In this document: positions 1-5,888 of the stretch, piece after piece
How positions within the stretch are numbered: the first letter of the stretch is position 1
Layout: each line of letters begins with the position of its first letter
NCBI GenBank assembly: GCA_015478675.1
Contig: JADMIH010000177.1
Coordinates: forward strand, 1 to 7,780
DNA length: 7,780 nucleotides
Source: Chloroflexota bacterium
GTDB lineage: Bacteria; Chloroflexota; Chloroflexia; QHBQ01; JADMIH01
Direction: 5' to 3'
Translations under genes and position numbers: made by a program
Notes under the pieces: generated by a model
The model's database searches: none
The model's input: only the letters and a program-made list of their open reading frames with translations
Told to the model about the DNA's origin: nothing

Positions 1-448
1 GTGGGTCGCCGTCGGTGTTAGCCACCCGTGCGGTGCCCGAAAGCTTCGCTACTGAGCCTCCCGTGGTTGCTTTTGCAGGGCTGGCTGCTTGCGTGCCCTG
101 GGTAGATGCGCCGCCCTGCTCCTGTAGAAAGTCTGAGATGATCCACCCTGCGCCAAGTGGCGCTTGTACCTTGTACCAGATGTTGCCGTTGCTGTCTTTG
201 CTTGGCCCCGACAGCACGGTTACTGTCTCGCCTTCGTGGGCTTCAGCTACCTGCTTGGAATCGGTGCCCGCGCTCTGGCGTACCCTGATGTTGTCCCCGC
301 CCGTGTTAGTAACAAGGGCTTTACCCCCCGCCGACATGGGCGAGGCTGCAAATGTAGATGGAGTAGTGGCAATAGTGCCCGCGACCAGAAAAGCAAGAGA
401 AAGTGTCGCTGCTCCTGCCCCTTTTGCTATACGTGTGCTAATAGTCAA
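1..448 (-). CDS. Secreted bacterial SH3-domain (SH3b) repeat protein, C-terminus beyond window
   Basis: The 149 visible codons begin with a signal peptide: Arg6 and Lys9, a hydrophobic core at about residues 11-29 (AGAATLSLAFLVAG), and a likely signal peptidase site near TFA-AS at residues 32-36. A bacterial SH3 module follows at about 43-109, with the usual landmarks: NIRVRQSAG at 53-61, EGETVTVLSG at 72-81, IWYKV at 90-94 and GWIISDFL at 101-108. A linker rich in Ala, Thr, Gly and Gln (about 110-137) leads to GTARVANTDGDP, which matches the start of the first module (GKALVTNTGGDN), so a second SH3 repeat begins just before the edge. SH3b domains usually bind cell-wall or extracellular ligands; the ligand cannot be told here. 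The start is TTG at 448, chosen because GGAGG lies 7 nt upstream and the signal peptide begins there; the next ATG (codon 38) would remove the signal. It could be a wall hydrolase if a catalytic domain follows beyond the window. Confidence 0.85.
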   Translation of the reverse strand, partial: MTISTRIAKGAGAATLSLAFLVAGTIATTPSTFAASPMSAGGKALVTNTGGDNIRVRQSAGTDSKQVAEAHEGETVTVLSGPSKDSNGNIWYKVQAPLGAGWIISDFLQEQGGASTQGTQAASPAKATTGGSVAKLSGTARVANTDGDP

Positions 449-455
449 AGTTGCG

Positions 456-460
456 CCTCC
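456..460 (-). promoter_or_regulatory. Ribosome binding site deciding the TTG start of the SH3 protein
   Basis: A perfect GGAGG sits 7 nt upstream of TTG (448-446). No ATG or GTG with comparable spacing gives the complete signal peptide. Confidence 0.75.
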
Positions 461-1167
461 AATTCTGTCTTTATTTATGTGGTCTTGAGTGTGTCGTGAT
501 CTCTATTTGCGTGCGTACCTGATTTTGGCAAAGGGTGCGACAAGCAAAGAGATGATGTGGTTTATCGCGCTTATCATGAGTGGCGCTTCCTCGCAGGGAA
601 AACCGCTTCATGACACTCCACCGCGTGGAGAAAACCCTATTAGAAGAGTTGGATTACCGGATGCTCAGGGGTAGAAGCGATCACTGGTAGGAAGTGGCTG
701 GGCAGCCACATTTATGGGGAGGGGTGCGGTAGAACGAGGAGAGGGAGACATCTGCGAGTGCGCGGAAAGACGTGCTGCAATATGCGCCGGACCTCAGAGT
801 GGAGGATTTGGGAGCGTTAGGGTTGCGGGTAGAGGAGCGCAGGCCTTGCCTGCCTATGCTGCGGCGCAGCGAGAACGCTATTAACATATAGAGGACGCAC
901 CTCATCGTATGCTGTGTATAGCGCGAGCTTTGCCCCAGGCCCTTTCTCTGGCGGGCGAAACTGTTCGCGGCCATTAGCACGCAAAGTTCTCGCCATTCTT
1001 CCGCTCTAACCATAACCTCCCCGAAGCAGCCGGTTAGCAAAAGATGCCGCCCGCTTAGCTGCCCTCAGAGGATAACAGAGGTGTAGAAGCCTGGTCAAGC
1101 TTTGACGTACGCTATGTTACGTATCTTTATCTAGTACATCTTTCGGATTATTAGAGATACAACTTCA

Positions 1168-1201
1168 GGCTTACTGGCGGCGATTGCATCTAAAGTAAGC
1201 C
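1168..1201. repeat. Inverted repeat GGCTTACT/AGTAAGCC, possible weak terminator after the nitroreductase gene
   Basis: Perfect 8-bp arms at 1168-1175 and 1194-1201 are separated by 18 nt. It lies about 120 nt downstream of the nitroreductase stop. There is no T-run on the minus strand after the stem and the loop is large, so a terminator role is only a guess. Confidence 0.35.
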
Positions 1202-1321
1202 AACAACGGAACACAAATAAGGTCGAAGCCCGACGCCACCCTCACGTCCGACATGAGTTATTCAACCTCCACAGGGCAGTACAACCCTGCGCCCGCCCCA
1301 CTTTCATCTACTTTGTGCCCA

Positions 1322-1912
1322 TTACCACTGCTCATGATGGAGATATTCTGCCTCGGATTTGCGCCCTCTCTTTAGTGATGGAGATGGCACGTCCTGATCG
1401 CGGTAGCCTACAGGTATAACGCCGACGGGCGTAACCTCATCAGGGATGCCAAGCAGTTGCCTCACTTCATCGAGATCAAAAGCCCCCGCAAAGCCGGCGA
1501 CCATACCTTCATTTACTGCCGCAAGCAAGAGAAGCATAACTGAGCAGCCAATATCCATATACCAGTAAGGCACAGGCCACTCTATCTCTGTGCCTTCATC
1601 GTTGACCTTGTCCTTCTCCTGGTAGCGCCTGTGATAAGCGGCTTCGCTCGTACATGGGACTATCAGCACCGGCGCTTCAGAGATGAAGGAGTGGAATCCG
1701 CCTTGCACGTAGTGCTCTTCCCCACAGATACGCGCCAACTCGCGCTTCGTCTGCGGCCTGGTCACTACGATGAACGACTGCCCCTGAGTAAAGCCCGCGC
1801 TAGGGGCGTGCCGGGCCAACGCGACCATTCTCTCTATTATCTCCAGCGGCACAGGGTCGGGCTTGAAGTGCCGCACCATGCGCCTCTTTAGCACTACATC
1901 TGTAAACTCCAC
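1322..1912 (-). CDS. Nitroreductase-family FMN-dependent oxidoreductase
   Basis: The 196-residue protein has the usual length and layout of a single-domain nitroreductase, a cytoplasmic flavoenzyme that dimerises around FMN and reduces nitro-aromatics, quinones or other substrates with NAD(P)H. Visible landmarks, numbered from the GTG at 1912: phosphate-contacting RRMVRHF (10-16), HAPSAGFTQGQSFIVV (35-50), WYMDIGCSVMLLLLAAVNEG (117-136), GIPDEVTPVGVIPVGYRD (155-172), and the C-terminal LKRGRK...HHEQW, typical of complete members of this subgroup. The substrate is unknown. I start at GTG 1912 because AGGAG lies 8 nt upstream and the protein then opens VEFTDVVLKRR as in relatives; a GTG at 1930 would add six residues but overlaps that ribosome binding site. 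It is monocistronic, with its own promoter upstream and the hppA terminator isolating it. The inverted repeat near its transcription start suggests regulation by a repressor or activator. Confidence 0.9.
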   Translation of the reverse strand: MEFTDVVLKRRMVRHFKPDPVPLEIIERMVALARHAPSAGFTQGQSFIVVTRPQTKRELARICGEEHYVQGGFHSFISEAPVLIVPCTSEAAYHRRYQEKDKVNDEGTEIEWPVPYWYMDIGCSVMLLLLAAVNEGMVAGFAGAFDLDEVRQLLGIPDEVTPVGVIPVGYRDQDVPSPSLKRGRKSEAEYLHHEQW

Positions 1913-1920
1913 CGGCTCTT

Positions 1921-1925
1921 CTCCT
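1921..1925 (-). promoter_or_regulatory. Ribosome binding site fixing the nitroreductase GTG start at 1912
   Basis: AGGAG within GGAAGGAG lies 8 nt before GTG 1912-1910. The same bases would be codons 2-4 of the longer form starting at 1930, which argues against that start. Confidence 0.7.
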
Positions 1926-1937
1926 TCCACTGTTGGG

Positions 1938-1971
1938 CCTGCAAGCTCTCTTCATGTGGTCATGTTGCAGG
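1938..1971. repeat. Inverted repeat in the nitroreductase leader, candidate operator
   Basis: CCTGCAA (1938-1944) and TTGCAGG (1965-1971) are perfect 7-bp arms with a 20-nt spacer. The spacer contains CATGTGGTCATG, itself an imperfect dyad. The distal arm overlaps the expected transcription start, just downstream of the -10 at 1974-1979. It could be a transcription-factor site or a 5' UTR hairpin; the sequence alone cannot tell. Confidence 0.4.
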
Positions 1972-1973
1972 TT

Positions 1974-1982
1974 ATTATAGCA
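1974..1982 (-). promoter_or_regulatory. Extended -10 promoter of the nitroreductase gene
   Basis: The minus strand reads TGCTATAAT, a perfect extended -10 element (TGn plus consensus TATAAT). No good -35 lies at 16-18 bp spacing, as is common for extended -10 promoters. Transcription would start near 1966, giving a 5' UTR of about 55 nt. Confidence 0.7.
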
Positions 1983-2020
1983 AAAGCCCTTTGTTGCGTA
2001 TCGCCAATAGTGTAGATAAA

Positions 2021-2052
2021 GCCCTTCCCCAACAGATCTGTTGGGGAAGGGC
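2021..2052 (-). terminator. 32-bp perfect palindrome downstream of hppA, likely terminator
   Basis: Sixteen-base arms (GCCCTTCCCCAACAGA and its exact complement) meet with no spacer at AGATCT. It begins 44 nt after the hppA stop. On the minus strand the stem is followed by TTTATCTAC, a short imperfect U-tract. An outer pair, TAAAGC (2017-2022) and GCTTTA (2061-2066), could extend the structure. It lies upstream of the nitroreductase promoter and so would insulate that gene from hppA transcription. As RNA the central few bases must form the loop. Confidence 0.75.
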
Positions 2053-2096
2053 CTGGGCCTGCTTTAGCGCAATTTCTCTGTAAAGAGAGGAATCTC

Positions 2097-4355
2097 TTAG
2101 ATGAAGAGCGGAGCCAGCACAAGCGTGATGGTTGCCAGCAACTTTATCAGCACGTGCAGCGAAGGGCCTGCGGTATCCTTGAAGGGATCGCCTACCGTGT
2201 CGCCCACTACCGAGGCTTTGTGGGCCTCGGTGCCTTTACCCAGCACACTGCCATTCTCGTCTTTCAGCCCGCCCGACTCAATGAACTTTTTGGCGTTGTC
2301 CCATGCGCCGCCACCGTTGTTAAGGACGTTCGCCATCAGCACACCGACGATAGTGCCTACCATTAGCAGGCCACCGGCGGCTTCCCAGCGCAGAACCAGG
2401 CCGACGATTACAGGAGTGCCCACCGCGAGCAGTCCGGGCGCGATCATCTCGCGGAGGGCGGCGCGTGCCGAGATATCAACGGCGCGTGCGTAGTCGGGGC
2501 GTGATGTGCCTGCCATGATGCCGGGATCAGCGCGGAACTGGCGGCGCACCTCTTCGATCATCTGGCCTGCCGCCCGGCCTACCGCACGTATAGCCAGCGA
2601 TGAGAAGAGGAATACTAGCATGGCCCCAATAAAGGCGCCGATGAAGACCTCAACCTGCGACAGGTTGATTGCGAGCTGGCCGTTGACCAGCGGCAGGTCA
2701 GGCCTTACCTGACGCACCTTGTCGAGGTAGGCGGAGAATAGGAGGAAGGCCGCGAGCGCAGCCGAGCCAACCGCATAGCCTTTGGTGAGCGCCTTTGTGG
2801 TGTTGCCTACAGCGTCCAGGCCGTCAGTTATGTTGCGTACAGACTCCGCCTGGTGCGACATTTCGGTGATGCCGCCCGCGTTGTCGGTGATCGGGCCGAA
2901 GGTGTCCATCGCCAGGATGTAGGCGCATGACATGAGCATGCCCATCGTTGCGACTGCTGTGCCGAATATACCGGCGGCAACATTGGTGTCAACCGCGAAC
3001 TTAGTTGCCAAACCGGGCACATCCATCTGAAAGATAGCTTGCGCCGAAGGATTGCCTAACGTGCCCAGGTAGAATGACGCACCGAGCGCGATGACTATAG
3101 CGATAGTCGGCAGGAAGGTCGTCTCGAAGCCGACCGCGATACCCGATATGATCGTGGTGGCAGGGCCTGTGCGGGCTGCGTTGGCTATTTCTCTGACGGG
3201 CCGCCAGGAGCCTGCGGTGTAATACTGCGTAATATATACAAAGGCTATCGAGGTAGCGATACCTACCAGCCCAGCAAGCCCATACCAGAAGCCGGAGGAA
3301 AAGCCGTTCTTGGCCCCCTCTGGCAGCATCAGCATGCTCACTACCATCATGCCTATAGCCGAAATGATAGCCACGATATAGTAACCGTTGTTGAGAGCAG
3401 CCAGAGCCGCTTTGTCGGTAACATCTGCCCCGCCGCGCCCGCTTACCCGCGCGGCCAGGATGCCTATCAGCGAGGCGATAAGCCCGAAAGCGCGTACCAC
3501 GAGCGGAAAGAGGATCCAGGCGGCATTGGTGCGCCCGGTCACTTCATATAGCACCACGCCGAGGATCATAGCGCCGATATTTTCGGCGGCGGTCGACTCA
3601 AAGAGGTCAGCCCCACGCCCAGCGCAGTCGCCTACGTTGTCACCCACCAGGTCGGCGATAACCGCCGGGTTGCGCGGGTCATCTTCCGGTATGCCCGCCT
3701 CCACCTTGCCCACGAGGTCGGCGCCCACGTCAGCAGCCTTGGTATAGATGCCACCGCCAAGCTGGGCGAATAAAGCCACGAAAGAAGCCCCGAAGCCGAA
3801 GCCTACAATGAGGAACGGGGCTTGTGCGATGCCGTTTGCCCCTGCAATGGCCGAATATGCCTCAAAGATGAGGAATACCCCGAGCAACGAGAGGGCCACC
3901 ACGAGGAACCCAGATACAGCGCCGCCGCGCAGAGCGACCGTCAACGCCTCACCAAGCGATCTGCGGGCGGCAGAAGCTGTGCGCAGGTTAGAGCGCACGG
4001 CTACATACATCCCTATGTATCCTGATATTCCTGAACAGGCCGCGCCGAGCAGGAACGCGATTGAGGTCAGGATGCCGAGGGTGCCCTGGCTGACGTTGGT
4101 GCCGGCGTTGCTGTGTGGTATAAATGCCAACAAAACACCGACCAGCACGGCGGTGACCACCGCCAGAGCAGCAATAGTAGTGTACTGCCGCTTCAGGAAG
4201 GCCATAGCGCCTTCAATGATCGTGCTTGCGACGGCTTGCATTTCCGGCGTGCCGGTATCTCTACCAAGCACGTCTCTCGCCAGGTAGATAGCGAAACCAA
4301 CGGCTATCAGGCCCGCGACAGGCACGAAATAGGTTAATAGATCGACTAAGTTCAT
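2097..4355 (-). CDS. hppA: K+-independent membrane-bound proton-pumping pyrophosphatase
   Basis: This 752-residue integral membrane protein couples hydrolysis of pyrophosphate to cation export across the cytoplasmic membrane; many hydrophobic segments run throughout, as expected for the 16-helix family. Landmarks: GGGIYTKAADVGADLVGKVE (200-219) and DNVGDCAGRGADLFES (239-254), which bind Mg-PPi; DTFGPITDNAGGI (484-496); DNAKKFIE (686-693); and DTVGDPFKDTAGPSL (719-733). GNTTKALT places Lys at 521 and Thr at 524, the known K+-independent signature (K+-dependent enzymes carry Ala and Gly/Ala there), so the pumped ion is inferred to be H+. Arg247 replaces the Met I expect in the second motif. The start is ATG 4355, with GGAGG 7 nt upstream and a first helix right after it. 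The frame is open upstream to 4532, but that extension is Cys/Gly/Arg-rich, crosses the promoter and is unlike the family. The gene has its own promoter, and no terminator separates it from secF. Confidence 0.97.
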   Translation of the reverse strand: MNLVDLLTYFVPVAGLIAVGFAIYLARDVLGRDTGTPEMQAVASTIIEGAMAFLKRQYTTIAALAVVTAVLVGVLLAFIPHSNAGTNVSQGTLGILTSIAFLLGAACSGISGYIGMYVAVRSNLRTASAARRSLGEALTVALRGGAVSGFLVVALSLLGVFLIFEAYSAIAGANGIAQAPFLIVGFGFGASFVALFAQLGGGIYTKAADVGADLVGKVEAGIPEDDPRNPAVIADLVGDNVGDCAGRGADLFESTAAENIGAMILGVVLYEVTGRTNAAWILFPLVVRAFGLIASLIGILAARVSGRGGADVTDKAALAALNNGYYIVAIISAIGMMVVSMLMLPEGAKNGFSSGFWYGLAGLVGIATSIAFVYITQYYTAGSWRPVREIANAARTGPATTIISGIAVGFETTFLPTIAIVIALGASFYLGTLGNPSAQAIFQMDVPGLATKFAVDTNVAAGIFGTAVATMGMLMSCAYILAMDTFGPITDNAGGITEMSHQAESVRNITDGLDAVGNTTKALTKGYAVGSAALAAFLLFSAYLDKVRQVRPDLPLVNGQLAINLSQVEVFIGAFIGAMLVFLFSSLAIRAVGRAAGQMIEEVRRQFRADPGIMAGTSRPDYARAVDISARAALREMIAPGLLAVGTPVIVGLVLRWEAAGGLLMVGTIVGVLMANVLNNGGGAWDNAKKFIESGGLKDENGSVLGKGTEAHKASVVGDTVGDPFKDTAGPSLHVLIKLLATITLVLAPLFI

Positions 4356-4514
4356 TACCTCTCCTCCCCTGTTTGGTATCGGTAACAATTTCCCACTATG
4401 CATAGCTCCGTTGCCACGCTCGTTGTACCCTCTGTCGGATGAGCTATCACACCCACGTAGCCCCAGCATACCGAATGCCCGGCCACGCAGGACGCAACCG
4501 GGCAAGGCGTGTGC
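4356..4514 (-). other. hppA 5' leader, about 150 nt
   Basis: The span between the hppA -10 and ATG is untranslated if the promoter at 4515-4543 is used. It contains an inverted repeat ATAGCTC/GAGCTAT (4402-4408 and 4441-4447, 32-nt loop) and a purine-rich ribosome binding site. I compared it by eye with the fluoride, c-di-AMP, TPP and ykkC riboswitch motifs and saw no match. An out-of-frame open stretch ends in TAATG, overlapping the hppA start by one base. Confidence 0.4.
4363..4367 (-). promoter_or_regulatory. Ribosome binding site of hppA, deciding start 4355
   Basis: GGAGG within the purine tract GGGGAGGAGAGG lies 7 nt before ATG 4355, favouring this start over the upstream in-frame codons. 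Confidence 0.8.
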
Positions 4515-4543
4515 ATTGTAGCACATGCGCAAGCTTTCAGCAA
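4515..4543 (-). promoter_or_regulatory. Sigma-70 type promoter of hppA with extended -10
   Basis: Minus strand: TTGCTG (4543-4538), a 17-bp spacer, then TACAAT (4520-4515) preceded by TGC, an extended -10. The -35 matches only its first three bases, the -10 five of six. The predicted start is near 4508. It lies 33 bp past the secF stop, so hppA can be transcribed independently of secDF. Confidence 0.7.
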
Positions 4544-4575
4544 TTAGTCGCTATATGCCTCCGTACCGCGTGTGC

Positions 4576-5766
4576 CTACCGCGTGGTTGCGGTTCGCGTG
4601 GCGGACGGCGTTGTCTCCCCGCGCCCGCTCAGGCGTCCCCAATCGCGATTTTCCCAGATGACCAGGAGCATAGAGGCGTTGAAGATCGATGAGTATGTTC
4701 CTGAGATAATGCCTATCAGCAGCGCCAGCACAAAGCTGCGGATAGTTGCTCCTCCGAACAGATAGAGCGCGAACAGGGTAATCAACACCGTGATGGAGGT
4801 GTTGATCGAACGCGCCAGAGTTTGCACCAGCGAGTAGTTTACCACGTCCTCAAAGCGCTCAAAGCGTCTGCGCATGATATTCTCGCGCACCCGGTCGAAT
4901 ACCACGATAGTATCGTGAACTGAGAAACCGATAACGGTGAGCATGGCGGTGATAAAGAGGGCATCCACTTCCTCGCCGAAGAGGAGGCCGAGGATCGCAA
5001 AGACGCCCACCACCACAAGCACATCGTGCAGCAGCGCGATAACAGCGCACACTCCATAGCGGAAGGAGTTGGGCACTTTGCGGAAGACCACTGTCAGGTA
5101 TATAAGGATGGCGACGGCAGCAGCAAGGATAGCCAGCATTGCCCGACCCAGCAGCTCGCTTCCCACAGTCGGTCCAACAGAAGTATAGGTTACCTCTGAG
5201 GAGGGTACGATCCGGTAACGTGTGACCGTCTTAGTAGCGGGAGCCTGCGGCGTACTTTGGGCTGTTGTGCCTCCCGCCGTACCTGTTGTGCCTGTTACAG
5301 TGACGGTGCTGGTTATGCCTGTGCCTGTTGGGGTAGTGCTAGCTACAGCTAAGGGTGTGCCTGTGCTTGTCAGAGTGCCCGTCGGCGTGATTGACACCGT
5401 ATCTGTGACGAGCTGCCCGGCAACGAGCTTATCGTTTATAAGGGCCTGCTCCAGGTCCGCCTTCTTCTGGCCCGTAACCGCGCCCGGAAGGTCCATTTCA
5501 ATGGTGTTTGTAACAACCGTGCCTGTGCTTGTGCCGAGGGTTGTCGCCTTGACGACCGCATCTTGATAGCCGGCCTTTGCCAGCGTCGCCTTGAACTTGT
5601 CGGGGCTGTTGGCTGCCGCATTGAGAGGAATGACTTCCCAGCGAGTGCCACCCGTAAAGTCTATAGCAGGCTTGATTCCACCCGCGAACAGAGCAATCAG
5701 CCCTGGGATAATTACCAGAAGCGATATTCCCAAAAATATAAGACGTTTGCTTACTAAGTCGATCAT
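4576..5766 (-). CDS. secF: Protein translocase subunit SecF
   Basis: SecF pairs with SecD in the cytoplasmic membrane and uses the proton-motive force to complete export of proteins through SecYEG. The 396-residue protein has TM1 at about 8-29, then IDFTGGT (35-41), an extracytoplasmic P1 domain, and five C-terminal helices. Family signatures: VGPTVGSEL (197-205), ALLHDVLVVVG (244-254), IGFSVHDTIVVFDRVREN (279-296), then INTSITVLITLFALYLFGG and GTYSSIFNASMLL. His247 and Asp248 lie in TM2-TM3, and Asp285 and Arg292 in the signature loop. An unusual Thr/Gly/Ser/Pro-rich insert fills residues 125-182, immediately before VGPTVG, with repeated TPTGT-like units. The C-tail is rich in Thr and Arg. 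ATG 5766 is preceded by AGAGGA 4 nt upstream. It is the second gene of the secD-secF operon, 122 bp after secD. No terminator follows; the hppA promoter is next. Confidence 0.97.
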   Translation of the reverse strand: MIDLVSKRLIFLGISLLVIIPGLIALFAGGIKPAIDFTGGTRWEVIPLNAAANSPDKFKATLAKAGYQDAVVKATTLGTSTGTVVTNTIEMDLPGAVTGQKKADLEQALINDKLVAGQLVTDTVSITPTGTLTSTGTPLAVASTTPTGTGITSTVTVTGTTGTAGGTTAQSTPQAPATKTVTRYRIVPSSEVTYTSVGPTVGSELLGRAMLAILAAAVAILIYLTVVFRKVPNSFRYGVCAVIALLHDVLVVVGVFAILGLLFGEEVDALFITAMLTVIGFSVHDTIVVFDRVRENIMRRRFERFEDVVNYSLVQTLARSINTSITVLITLFALYLFGGATIRSFVLALLIGIISGTYSSIFNASMLLVIWENRDWGRLSGRGETTPSATRTATTR

Positions 5767-5791
5767 TGCTTCCTCTGTGGCTAGGGGCTAC

Positions 5792-5882
5792 GAATTACGA
5801 ACTACGAATTAAAAATCGCCTAACACAAGTCATTAACTTCTATGCCACTCCATCATAACCCGTAATTAGTAATTCGTAATTC
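5792..5882. repeat. Inverted arrays of degenerate heptamer repeats between secD and secF
   Basis: GAATTACGAACTACGAATTA (5792-5811) is repeated in inverted orientation at 5863-5882 with 18/20 matches and a 51-nt spacer. Each arm is three degenerate heptamers: GAATTAC, GAACTAC, GAATTAA on one side and GTAATTA, GTAATTC, GTAATTC on the other. It nearly fills the secD-secF gap, starting 6 nt after the secD stop and ending about 25 nt before the secF ATG. In the mRNA the arms can form an AU-rich stem of about 20 bp between the two cistrons. Confidence 0.85.
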
Positions 5883-5888
5883 CACCGG

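Larger units (their letters stand above)
449..1321. other. Gene-poor region of about 870 bp, possibly decayed coding DNA
   Basis: No recognisable gene is seen on either strand. Short open stretches occur without family resemblance. On the plus strand, 500-613 (ending HEWRFLAGKTAS) overlaps 580-690 in another frame (contains EKTLLEELDYRMLRG), as if one gene had been frameshifted. On the minus strand, 681-1013 (110 codons) and 817-996 (59 codons, ATG start) are rich in Ser, Arg and Cys or lack a well-placed ribosome binding site; the GGAGG at 1016-1020 is only 2 nt from the ATG at 1013. Small hairpins lie at 616-630 (CTCCAC/GTGGAG) and 694-709 (GTGGCTG/CAGCCAC), neither with a T-tract. The 1041-1321 part is AT-richer and holds one larger inverted repeat. 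The region probably carries the promoter of the SH3 gene, but I see no convincing -35/-10 pair. Confidence 0.5.

Noticed and set aside
15..488. 157-codon plus-strand open frame
   Set aside because: It is the complement of the SH3-protein gene, which has a signal peptide, SH3 repeat motifs and a well-placed ribosome binding site; the plus frame has no recognisable fold.
616..630. CTCCAC/GTGGAG hairpin as a terminator
   Set aside because: Short stem with no T-tract on either strand and no gene clearly ending beside it.
681..1040. 119-codon minus-strand open frame
   Set aside because: It is rich in Ser, Arg and Cys, has no family resemblance, and its best ATG (1013) has GGAGG only 2 nt away; likely chance in GC-rich non-coding DNA.
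3748..4287. 179-codon plus-strand frame opposite hppA
   Set aside because: It is antisense to conserved HppA helices; its Pro/Arg/Ala composition is typical of a shadow frame.
4356..4514. Fluoride or other known riboswitch before hppA
   Set aside because: None of the conserved core sequences I know for fluoride, c-di-AMP, TPP or ykkC classes could be found by eye.
4356..4532. In-frame N-terminal extension of HppA to 4532
   Set aside because: The extra 59 residues are hydrophilic and Cys/Gly-rich and run across the -10 region; ATG 4355 has a strong ribosome binding site and the family's usual first helix.
4565..4585. Direct repeat ACCGCGTG with 13-bp period at the secF 3' end
   Set aside because: Only two copies, partly inside the SecF C-terminal codons; too short to support any function.
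5220..5420. CRISPR-like or tandem DNA array from the repeated GTGCCTGT motifs
   Set aside because: The repeats lie within the secF reading frame, have irregular short periods, and encode the Thr/Gly-rich insert.
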